From Thermoleophilia bacterium (GTDB taxonomy: Bacteria; Actinomycetota; Thermoleophilia; Gaiellales; Gaiellaceae), in the NCBI GenBank assembly GCA_029858755.1, contig JAOUEK010000030.1, positions 1 through 10,092 of the forward strand: DNA of 10,092 bases, written 5' to 3'. Below, piece after piece: positions 1 to 6,559 of this stretch; position 1 is the stretch's first letter; each line of letters opens with the position of its first letter. The translations under genes and the position numbers were made by a program. The notes under the pieces were generated by a model, which searched no databases, had not been told where the DNA came from, and saw only the letters and a list, made by a program, of their open reading frames with translations.

Positions 1-1172
1 AGCATCACCCACTCGGCGCCGTCGACGAAGCTCGCCCACATCCATCGGGTCATCGCCCACGGATCGATGCCGGCGAGCAGGGCGAGGTTGCCCAGGATCA
101 TCAGCCGCTGGATGTGATGGTTGTAGGCGCGGGTCTCCACGCCGGCGAGGCAGTCGGCGAGGCAGGCCATCTCCGTGGCGGCACCTCCGGTGAACACCGG
201 CGGCAGGGGCCGGTTCGCCCCGAGCTGGTTCTCCGACCGGTACTCGGGCATCCAGAGCCAGTACACGCCCCAGACGTACTCGCGCCAGCCGAGCACCTGG
301 CGCAGCAAGCCCTCCGCGGAGGCGAGCGGGACAGCGCCGGACCGGTACGCCTCCTCCACGCGGCCGCACACCTCACGCGGGTGGAGCAGCCCGAGGTTGA
401 GGGAGGACGACAGGAGCGTGTGACGCAGCCGCCACTCACCGGCCAGCATCGCGTCCTCGTAGGGGCCGAACCCGGGCAGGACCTCCTCGACGACGTGGTC
501 GAGCAGGGCGAGCGCGTGCCCGCGGGTCGTCGGCCAGACGCCCGTCGGGTCGTCTCCGAAGGCCGACGGCGGCACCCCGGCGAGCACTTCGCGATCGAGC
601 TCGTCGAGAGGCACCACCGGGGGCCGCGGCCAGTCGATCGGGTCTCGCGGGGGCGGACGACGGTTCTCGTCGTCGAGGCTCCAGCGGCCCCCTGCGGGCC
701 GGTCCCCGTCCATCAGGTACCCGTGACGGCGGCGCTGGGCGCGGTAGAAGTCACCGAGGCGGAGCGACGGACGGTCGCGCGCCCAGGCCGCGAACTCCTC
801 GTAGTGGCAGAGGAAGCGGTCGTCGCGCAGAACCTTGCAGCCGAGCCGCTCGACGGTTCGACGCGCGTCCCACGAGGTCGGCTCGGCCACGCACACGGCC
901 CCGGGGGCACGCTCGGCGACATGGGCGCGGACGCCCTCCGCCAGCGTGGCGGCGTGTCGTAGGTCGACGTCGAAGCCCTCGCCGCGGAGCTGCTCGGCGA
1001 GACGGCGCATGGCGGCGAGCACGACGTGGAGCCGCTGCCGGTGCCACTGCCTCGCTCCGGCGATCCCGGCGCTCTCGACGAGCAGCACGGTCGTCTCGCC
1101 GGGCATCGCGGTGCGAAGCGCAGCGCCCCGGCGGTCGAGCTGGTCGCCCAGTACCCAGACGGTGTCAGCCAC
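1..1172 (-). CDS. Photolyase/cryptochrome-related protein (FeS-BCP / DPRP family), C-terminus outside window
   Basis: The 390 visible codons encode a flavoprotein of the deoxyribodipyrimidine photolyase-related family, whose characterised members include (6-4) photolyases (PhrB) and cryptochromes carrying a [4Fe-4S] cluster. The N-terminus (VADTVWVLGDQL) begins the Rossmann-like antenna domain. Further family signatures are GDFYRAQRRRHGYLMDG at about 140-156, LGWREYVWGVYW at about 294-305 and AYNHHIQRLMILGN at about 349-362 in the FAD-binding helical domain. Cys337 in TEMACLADC sits where the family's first iron-sulfur ligand lies; the other three ligands would fall beyond base 1. Family members are about 500 residues, so roughly 100 are missing here. 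The GTG start at 1172 is the first possible start after the in-frame lhr stop, 27 bases upstream, and no good Shine-Dalgarno is visible. It probably shares the lhr transcript. Whether it repairs DNA or senses light cannot be decided from sequence. Confidence 0.93.
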   Translation of the reverse strand, partial: MADTVWVLGDQLDRRGAALRTAMPGETTVLLVESAGIAGARQWHRQRLHVVLAAMRRLAEQLRGEGFDVDLRHAATLAEGVRAHVAERAPGAVCVAEPTSWDARRTVERLGCKVLRDDRFLCHYEEFAAWARDRPSLRLGDFYRAQRRRHGYLMDGDRPAGGRWSLDDENRRPPPRDPIDWPRPPVVPLDELDREVLAGVPPSAFGDDPTGVWPTTRGHALALLDHVVEEVLPGFGPYEDAMLAGEWRLRHTLLSSSLNLGLLHPREVCGRVEEAYRSGAVPLASAEGLLRQVLGWREYVWGVYWLWMPEYRSENQLGANRPLPPVFTGGAATEMACLADCLAGVETRAYNHHIQRLMILGNLALLAGIDPWAMTRWMWASFVDGAEWVM

Positions 1173-1199
1173 GGCAACGGGGCGCGCGAGGGGCTGGCG

Positions 1200-4100
1200 T
1201 CACGACCGGAGCACGGCTCGCCGGGGCCCGACGAGGAAGCCGGACTCGACGAGCAGCGCGAGCGCGTCGGTCGCGGTCACGGGCACGCCGTCGAAGCGCT
1301 CGACGGACAGCCGCCGGCCGCGGCCGGCGTGCACCCACGCGGCGAGGGCCGCGATCGCGGGACGGAGCCACGCCTCGTGCGGCTCGCGGAGTGGCACCAG
1401 CGACCGGCCCCTGCGCTCGACGAAGAGCGCGGCCTCACCGTCGAGCAGGACGACGTGCGCGCCCGCGACACGCGCCGCGCGAGCGCCCGCGCGGCGGGGC
1501 CAGGGCAGCACGCCGCCGTAGGGCTGGGCCGGGTCTGCGGCGGCCAGCACGAGCGCCTCGGGCTCCGAGCCCTCGTGACGGCGGCGGAGCTCGCGCAGGC
1601 GCTCGACCGCGCCCGGGAGCGCGAACTGGGCGCCGCCGAGGCCCTCGACGAAGTAGCCCCGCCGGCACTGCCCGATCGTCTCCAGGCTGCGAAGCTCCCC
1701 GTAGACCGCGCCGTAGCCCCCGGTGACGCCCTCGGCGCGGACACCGTCGCGGGTGACGATGCCCTGGCGCTCGAGCAGCAGCTCGGCCAGCGCCCGCCTC
1801 TCCGGTGAGCTCCCGAACAGCCTCGAGGCGAGCGACCAGCGACCCGCGGTCGACGTGTGGCCCGTCCCCCGCGCGCGCGAGAAGCGCCGTGGGCGCTGCT
1901 CGACGCGGGGGATGCCATAGCGACGCGCGGAGCGCAGCGGCGCCCACGCGTCGTTCGTCACCTCCCCGTTCCAGACGAGATCCCACAGAGCCGGCAGGGC
2001 GTCCGCGGCGTCGAGCCCGGAGGCCTCGAGCAGGTCGGGCCAGAACTCGGCGCTGTGGGCGAGCGCCGCTCGGAGGGCGACGTGCGGCTCGCCCTCGAGC
2101 GGCTCGGCGACCGCGGGCGGGCCGAGCACCGGGGCGTCGTCGCGGAAGTAGCACGCGACGCGGTCCAGGCCGGCACCGACCCACACGATCTCGCCCGACC
2201 CGCAGAGCGCGTCGAGCCAGCTCGGCTGGTACCCCGCCACGCGGCTCGGCAGGAGCTCGGACTCCCAGAGCGACACCGGGAGCGCAAGCGCCTGCAGCGG
2301 CACGAGCGCCTCGCGCAGGGTCGCCCGGCGTCCGACGCCGTGCCAGGCGGGCAGGAAGCGACCCAGGGCCGCTTGCTCCGCCGGCTCGACCTCACGGCGC
2401 AGGGCCGCGAGCGAGGCGCGCCGGATGCGCCGCAGCACGTCGGGGTCACACCACTCCCGCTCGACCCCGCCCGGGCGGAGCTCCCCGCGAATCAGCAGCC
2501 CGCGACCCTCGAGGTCGCCGAGCAGGCTCTCGACCTCGTCGTGGCCGAGGCCCCACCGCCCGGCCGCCTCCGCCGTCGTGAAGGGGCCGTGTGAGCGCGC
2601 GTAGCGGAGCAGGAGCCGCTCCAGCGGGTCCGGCACCGGCTCCAGGAACGCCTCGGGGAGCCCGCCGGGCGGCACCACCCCGAGCGCGTCGCGGTACAGG
2701 CCTGCATCCTCCGCCGCGATCAGGGCCTCTCCCCCGGCCAGGCGCACACGGAGCGCGCGACGCTCCCGGAGCAGCGTCTCTGCGAGGCCGGGCTCGTACT
2801 CGCCGGCGCGGAGCTCGCCCACCCGGCGCAGCAGGTCGTGCAGGTCGTCCGCGCCTCGCGGAGCCGGGCGTAGCGACGCCTCGACCTCGGCCAGCGCGTC
2901 ACGGTCGAGCAGCTCCCGCAGCTCCTCCTGCCCGAGCAGCTCGCGGAGCAGCTCCCGGTCGAGCGCCAGCGCCTGGGCGCGGCGCTCTGCGGCGGGCGTG
3001 TCGTCCTCGTACATGTAGGTGGCGACGTAGTCGAACATCAGGGACGCGGCCATCGGCGACGCCGAGGGCGTCTCCACCTCGACGAGGTCGAGCTCGCGCG
3101 AGCGAAGCCCGGCGAGCACGCCGCGCAGCGCCGGTAGGTCGAAGACGTCCTGCAGGCACTCGCGGTAGGTCTCGAGCACGATCGGGAACGAGCCGTAGCG
3201 GCGCGCCACCTGGAGCAGGCTCTGCGCCTTCAAGCGCTGCTGCCAGAGCGGCGTCCGCTGACCGGGTCGCCGACGCGGGATGAGCAGGGCGCGCGCGGCG
3301 TTCTCGCGAAAGCGCGCACCGAAGAGGGCGCTCTGCCCCACCTCCTGCACGACCAGCTCCTCGATCTCCTCCGGGTCGATCGCGAGCTCCGCGAACACGG
3401 GCGCGGCGTCTGCCTCGGGGAGGTGGAGAGCGATGCCGTCGTCCGACCACAGCGACTGCACCTCGAGGCCGAGGGCGTCGCGCAACCGGGCGGCGAGTGC
3501 CAGCGACCAGGGCGCGTGGACGCGGCCGCCGAACGGCGTGAGGATGCACACGCGCCAGTCGCCGATCTCGTCGCGGAAGCGCTCGACGACGACCGTGCGG
3601 TCGGAGGGGACGGCCCCCGTCGCCCGCGCCTGCTCGCGCAGGAACGTGAGCAGGTTGCCCCGTGCGAACGCGTCGAGGTGGTACTCGACGGCGAGCCGCC
3701 CGAGTGCCTCCTCGTCGGCGAGCGCGTCGAGCTCCCGCGTGGCGGCGCCGATGCGGGCGCCGAGCTCGTACGGCCGGCCGACGCCCTCGCCCTTCCAGAA
3801 CGGCACTGCGCCGGGCACGCCCGGCGCGGGCGAGACGAGCACGCGGTCGCGGGTGATCTCCTCGATGCGCCACGTGGAGGCACCGAGCATGAACGTCTGG
3901 CCCTCGCGAGCCTCGTACACCATCTCCTCGTCGAGCTCGCCGACGCGGCCCCCGCCCTCGACCTGGAACACGCCGAAGAGGCCACGGTCGGGGATCGTGC
4001 CCGCGTTCGTGACCGCGAGCCGGCGCGCGCCGGCGCGGCCGCGCACCGTCCCTGCGGTGCGGTCCCACACGATCCGCGGCCGGAGCTCCGCGAACTCGTC

Positions 4101-5495
4101 GGACGGGTAGCGACCGGCGAGCATGTCGAGCACGTTCTCGAGCTGGTCGCGGGAAAGGTCGGAGAACGGATACGCGCGGCGGACGAGCCCGTAGAGGTCG
4201 TCCACCGCGACCTCCTCGTCGGCGCAGATCGCGACCACCTGCTGGGCGAGCACGTCGAGCGGGTTGCGGGGGATGCGGGTCTCCTCGATCGCACCCTCGC
4301 GCATCGCACGCGAGACCACCGCGCACTCCAACAGGTCGGCGCGGAACTTGGGGAAGATGCGGCCCTTCGAGGTGGCCCCCAGCTCGTGGCCCGCTCTGCC
4401 GACGCGCTGCAGGCCACGGGCGACCGACTTCGGGCTCTCCACCTGGATCACCAGGTCGACGGCGCCCATGTCGATCCCGAGCTCGAGGCTCGAGGTGGCA
4501 ACGAGGCACGGGATGCTGCCGCGCTTCAGCAGCTCCTCGATCTCGACGCGCTGCTCGCGGGCGATCGAGCCGTGGTGGGCGCGCGCGATCTCCTCGTCGG
4601 CGAGCTCGTTGAGGCGGATCGCCAGCCGCTCGGCGAGGCGGCGGTTGTTGACGAAGACGATCGTCGAGCGATGCGCCCGCACGAGCTGGAGCAGGGCGGG
4701 ATAGATCGACGGCCAGATCGAGCGGGCCGTCGGCTCGTACCCCGACGCCATCTCCACGCCGTCGGGCATCACCGGCTGGGAGAGCCCACGGTCGGCGCCG
4801 AGCTCGCGGAGATCCTCGACGGGGATCACGACCTCCAGGTCGAGCTCCTTGCGCGTGCCTGCATCGACGAGCTCGATCTCACGCCCCACACCCGCGACGA
4901 AGCGGCCGATCTCGGCGAGCGGCCGCTGGGTCGCCGACAGCCCGATCCGCTGGAAGGGGGTCTCGACGAGCGTCTCGAGGCGCTCGAGCGACAGCGCGAG
5001 GTGGACGCCGCGCTTCGTGCCGGCGACGGCGTGCACCTCGTCGACGATCACCGCCTCGACGCCGCGCAGCATCTCCCGCGCCTGCGAGGTGAGTAGCAGG
5101 AACAGCGACTCCGGCGTGGTGATCAGGATGTCGGGCGGCGTGCGCAGCATCTCGCGGCGCTCGGCCTGCGGCGTGTCGCCAGTGCGCACGCCCACGGTCA
5201 GTCGCGAGCGGAGGCCGGCGAGCGGTGCGCGCAGATTGCGCTCGACGTCGTAGTTGAGCGCCTTCAGCGGGGAGACGTAGAGCAGGCGCAGGCCGGCGCC
5301 GGGGTGCTCGTCGAGCCGGTCGATACCGACGAGGAACGCGGCGAGGGTCTTGCCCGAACCCGTGGGCGCCTGGACGAGCACGTTCCGGCCACTCGCGATC
5401 GCGGGCCAGGCTTGCTCCTGTGCCGGGGTGGGCGCAGCGAACGCCCGCTCGAACCACGCCCGCGTGCGGGGCGAGAGGGCGGCAGCGGCGTCCAC
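1200..5495 (-). CDS. lhr: Lhr-type ATP-dependent DNA helicase, full length
   Basis: The 1431-residue product is a superfamily 2 helicase of the Lhr (large helicase-related) family, close to the roughly 1500 residues usual for bacterial full-length Lhr. Numbered from the GTG at 5495, it has PTPAQEQAW (22-30), Walker A APTGSGKT (43-50), Walker B DEVH (152-155), motif III SAT (187-189), IVFVNNRR (279-286), ATSSLELGID (333-342) and QRVGRAGH (363-370). These are followed by the winged-helix and Lhr-core domains. The rest, from about 860, matches the C-terminal domain of actinobacterial Lhr, with a winged-helix-like stretch near 960-1000 and a conserved GYFVEGLGGAQFALPGA segment near 1280-1300. In family literature this domain resembles AlkZ, and E. 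coli Lhr is reported to have uracil-DNA glycosylase activity; I cannot map that catalytic residue here. The GTG at 5495 is preferred over an in-frame start at 5696: the extra 67 residues are low-complexity and unlike helicase, and a TANNNT box lies six bases upstream of the GTG. Confidence 0.95.
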   Translation of the reverse strand: MDAAAALSPRTRAWFERAFAAPTPAQEQAWPAIASGRNVLVQAPTGSGKTLAAFLVGIDRLDEHPGAGLRLLYVSPLKALNYDVERNLRAPLAGLRSRLTVGVRTGDTPQAERREMLRTPPDILITTPESLFLLLTSQAREMLRGVEAVIVDEVHAVAGTKRGVHLALSLERLETLVETPFQRIGLSATQRPLAEIGRFVAGVGREIELVDAGTRKELDLEVVIPVEDLRELGADRGLSQPVMPDGVEMASGYEPTARSIWPSIYPALLQLVRAHRSTIVFVNNRRLAERLAIRLNELADEEIARAHHGSIAREQRVEIEELLKRGSIPCLVATSSLELGIDMGAVDLVIQVESPKSVARGLQRVGRAGHELGATSKGRIFPKFRADLLECAVVSRAMREGAIEETRIPRNPLDVLAQQVVAICADEEVAVDDLYGLVRRAYPFSDLSRDQLENVLDMLAGRYPSDEFAELRPRIVWDRTAGTVRGRAGARRLAVTNAGTIPDRGLFGVFQVEGGGRVGELDEEMVYEAREGQTFMLGASTWRIEEITRDRVLVSPAPGVPGAVPFWKGEGVGRPYELGARIGAATRELDALADEEALGRLAVEYHLDAFARGNLLTFLREQARATGAVPSDRTVVVERFRDEIGDWRVCILTPFGGRVHAPWSLALAARLRDALGLEVQSLWSDDGIALHLPEADAAPVFAELAIDPEEIEELVVQEVGQSALFGARFRENAARALLIPRRRPGQRTPLWQQRLKAQSLLQVARRYGSFPIVLETYRECLQDVFDLPALRGVLAGLRSRELDLVEVETPSASPMAASLMFDYVATYMYEDDTPAAERRAQALALDRELLRELLGQEELRELLDRDALAEVEASLRPAPRGADDLHDLLRRVGELRAGEYEPGLAETLLRERRALRVRLAGGEALIAAEDAGLYRDALGVVPPGGLPEAFLEPVPDPLERLLLRYARSHGPFTTAEAAGRWGLGHDEVESLLGDLEGRGLLIRGELRPGGVEREWCDPDVLRRIRRASLAALRREVEPAEQAALGRFLPAWHGVGRRATLREALVPLQALALPVSLWESELLPSRVAGYQPSWLDALCGSGEIVWVGAGLDRVACYFRDDAPVLGPPAVAEPLEGEPHVALRAALAHSAEFWPDLLEASGLDAADALPALWDLVWNGEVTNDAWAPLRSARRYGIPRVEQRPRRFSRARGTGHTSTAGRWSLASRLFGSSPERRALAELLLERQGIVTRDGVRAEGVTGGYGAVYGELRSLETIGQCRRGYFVEGLGGAQFALPGAVERLRELRRRHEGSEPEALVLAAADPAQPYGGVLPWPRRAGARAARVAGAHVVLLDGEAALFVERRGRSLVPLREPHEAWLRPAIAALAAWVHAGRGRRLSVERFDGVPVTATDALALLVESGFLVGPRRAVLRS

Positions 5496-5501
5496 CGCCC
5501 G

Positions 5502-5507
5502 AGCGTA
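5502..5507 (-). promoter_or_regulatory. Putative -10 box of a leaderless lhr promoter
   Basis: On the minus strand TACGCT is followed by CGGGCG and then the GTG start codon at 5495. A TANNNT hexamer six bases before the start codon is the usual geometry of leaderless actinobacterial transcripts, where transcription begins at the start codon. No convincing -35 hexamer is visible 16-18 bases upstream. There is also no Shine-Dalgarno before this GTG, as expected for a leaderless gene. Confidence 0.6.
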
Positions 5508-5543
5508 GCGCGCAGCGCACGCCCGCCTGCCCGCACGCCCCGT

Positions 5544-5602
5544 GGAGCGGTCGGCGCACACCCGCCACCAAGGACGCTCGACACGCTTCGGTGCCTGACG
5601 AC
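5544..5602. repeat. Imperfect direct repeat, copy A
   Basis: This is the lhr-side copy of an intergenic direct repeat whose second copy lies at 5638-5694, an offset of 94 bases. Shared runs include CACACCCG (5557-5564), AAGGAC (5570-5575) and the 10-base run TCGGTGCCTG (5588-5597). By hand alignment 5553-5582 matches 5647-5676 at 23 of 30 positions. The offset then shifts by two bases before the perfect 10-base match. The function is unknown; it could be a pair of regulator sites or an old local duplication. Confidence 0.55.
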
Positions 5603-5623
5603 GTTCGCCTCGACCGGGCGAAC
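5603..5623. other. Inverted repeat between the two direct-repeat copies
   Basis: GTTCGCC (5603-5609) and GGCGAAC (5617-5623) are perfect reverse complements separated by seven bases. They could form a seven-base-pair hairpin or be an operator-like dyad. It lies between the two divergent promoters and 7 bases before the larger dyad at 5631-5653. No U-rich tail follows on either strand, so an intrinsic terminator is unlikely. Confidence 0.45.
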
Positions 5624-5630
5624 ATGCCTC

Positions 5631-5653
5631 GTGTGCCGGAACGACCGGCACAC
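5631..5653. promoter_or_regulatory. Perfect 9-bp dyad, candidate operator or hairpin
   Basis: GTGTGCCGG (5631-5639) and CCGGCACAC (5645-5653) are perfect reverse complements around AACGA. It is the strongest inverted repeat in the divergent intergenic region, and its right arm overlaps direct-repeat copy B. It lies about 100 bases from the MBL start and about 135 bases from the lhr start, so it could bind a dimeric regulator acting on both genes or fold as an RNA hairpin. Nothing in the sequence identifies a regulator. Confidence 0.45.
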
Positions 5654-5694
5654 ACCCGGCGCGAAGGACAGTTGACGGCTCGGTGCCTGCTGAC
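5638..5694. repeat. Imperfect direct repeat, copy B
   Basis: This is the MBL-side partner of copy A (5544-5602). It carries CACACCCG (5651-5658), AAGGAC (5664-5669) and TCGGTGCCTG (5680-5689) in the same order and nearly the same spacing. Its 3' part can also fold into a short stem (5679-5685 with 5694-5700, including one G-T pair), which copy A cannot form. Confidence 0.55.
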
Positions 5695-5743
5695 ACCGGG
5701 AAGCGCGCGCGCCGCGGCGACTCGCCGCCCGGACGGCGCCGTG

Positions 5744-5749
5744 TAGCGT
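5744..5749 (+). promoter_or_regulatory. Putative -10 box of a leaderless MBL-gene promoter
   Basis: TAGCGT is followed by GTCTCC and then GTG at 5756. This six-base spacing is the same as at the divergent lhr start, and there is no Shine-Dalgarno. A leaderless transcript starting at the GTG is therefore likely. No clear -35 element is seen. A TTGACG at 5672-5677 lies far too upstream to belong to it. Confidence 0.6.
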
Positions 5750-5755
5750 GTCTCC

Positions 5756-6493
5756 GTGATCCTCGAGCGCAGCATGGACCCCAGCTGGCTCTCGAACGGC
5801 TACGTGATCGGCGACCACGCCGGCGGGCACGGGGTGCTGATCGACGCGGGCGGGCCGCCGGAGCCGCTGCTCGCCGCGATCGAGCGGCACCGGCTGACGA
5901 TCACCCACGTCCTCCTCACCCACCACCACGTCGACCACGTCGCGCACCTCGAAGCCCTCCGCGAGCGCTTCGGTGCTCCGGCGCTCACCCATGCGCTCGA
6001 GGCCGAGCACCTGGACGCGGTCGAGGGAAGGCTCGGGGACGGAGACGTCGTCGAGTCCGGCGACCTGCGGATCCGCTGCCTGCACACGCCGGGCCACACG
6101 GCCGGGATGCTGGCGTTCCTCGTCGACGGTCGGGAGTGCTTCACCGGGGACACGCTCTTCGCCGGGTCGGTGGGAGGCGTGCATGCCCCCGGCTCGACCT
6201 CCTTCGAGGATCTCCGCCGCTCGGTGATGGACGTGCTGCTCGGGCTCGACCCCGGGGTCGTGCTCAACCCCGGCCACGTCGGGCACACCACCGTCGCCGT
6301 CGAATGGGAGACGAACGCATTCGTCCGCTGCTGGCGCGGCCTCGACCCGGAGGGGACGGAGCCGTGCACCGCGCTGGGGGAGCCGGCGACCCTGGTCGTG
6401 TGGGGCGACGACTACGACGGGGGCCACAAGGCCTGGGTTCGGTGGCCCGACGGGCGGGACGACCTCGTCCCCGGCAGCCGCGTCGATCGCTGA
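5756..6493 (+). CDS. MBL-fold metallohydrolase, glyoxalase II-like
   Basis: The 245-residue metallo-beta-lactamase-fold protein has a complete metal site: HHHVDH at 56-61 (the HxHxDH motif), His114 in TPGHTAGM, Asp132 in TGDTLFAG and His174 in NPGHVGHTT. This is the glyoxalase II-like arrangement that binds two metal ions and typically hydrolyses thioesters or related bonds. The real substrate cannot be told. The core ends near residue 200. About 40 further residues, centred on WGDDYDGGHKAWVRWPDGRD, form a tail not needed for the metal site. There is no signal peptide, so it is cytoplasmic. The GTG start is supported by the TAGCGT box six bases upstream; an internal ATG at 5774 would trim only six residues. 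It is transcribed divergently from lhr, and the next gene starts 66 bases downstream. Confidence 0.93.
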   Translation: MILERSMDPSWLSNGYVIGDHAGGHGVLIDAGGPPEPLLAAIERHRLTITHVLLTHHHVDHVAHLEALRERFGAPALTHALEAEHLDAVEGRLGDGDVVESGDLRIRCLHTPGHTAGMLAFLVDGRECFTGDTLFAGSVGGVHAPGSTSFEDLRRSVMDVLLGLDPGVVLNPGHVGHTTVAVEWETNAFVRCWRGLDPEGTEPCTALGEPATLVVWGDDYDGGHKAWVRWPDGRDDLVPGSRVDR

Positions 6494-6513
6494 GCGCACG
6501 CCGCGGCGTTCGC

Positions 6514-6519
6514 TAGCCT
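6514..6519 (+). promoter_or_regulatory. Possible -10 box upstream of the Ig-repeat gene
   Basis: TAGCCT fits TANNNT and lies 40 bases before the ATG at 6560, leaving room for a short leader. No recognisable -35 is present, so the gene may instead be read from the MBL promoter. The ATG itself has a strong ribosome binding site, GAGGAG at 6548-6553, six bases upstream. That contrasts with the apparently leaderless MBL and lhr starts. Confidence 0.35.
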
Positions 6520-6559
6520 CGGGCACGGAGATTGCCCGTCAGCAACCGAGGAGACCTTC

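Noticed and set aside
114..962. Plus-strand open frame opposite the photolyase gene.
   Set aside because: The minus-strand frame gives clear photolyase-family motifs throughout; this frame gives none.
2899..4509. Long minus-strand open frame (536 codons) inside lhr in another frame.
   Set aside because: Arg/Pro/Ala-rich shadow of lhr with no recognisable domain.
3423..5096. Long plus-strand open frame (557 codons) opposite lhr.
   Set aside because: It lies entirely antisense to conserved helicase motifs, and its composition is that of a complementary-frame shadow common in GC-rich DNA. No domain is recognisable.
5672..5677. TTGACG considered as the -35 element for the MBL promoter.
   Set aside because: It is 66 bases upstream of the TAGCGT box, and no TANNNT lies 16-18 bases after it.
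5496..5696. N-terminal extension of the lhr frame to an in-frame start at 5696.
   Set aside because: The added 67 residues are Arg/Ala/Gly-rich with no helicase similarity, span the intergenic repeats and dyads, and would bypass the well-placed TACGCT box before GTG 5495.
6498..6509. Palindrome ACGCCGCGGCGT after the MBL stop, considered as a terminator.
   Set aside because: It has no loop beyond the self-complementary core and no T-run, and such GC palindromes occur by chance in this composition.
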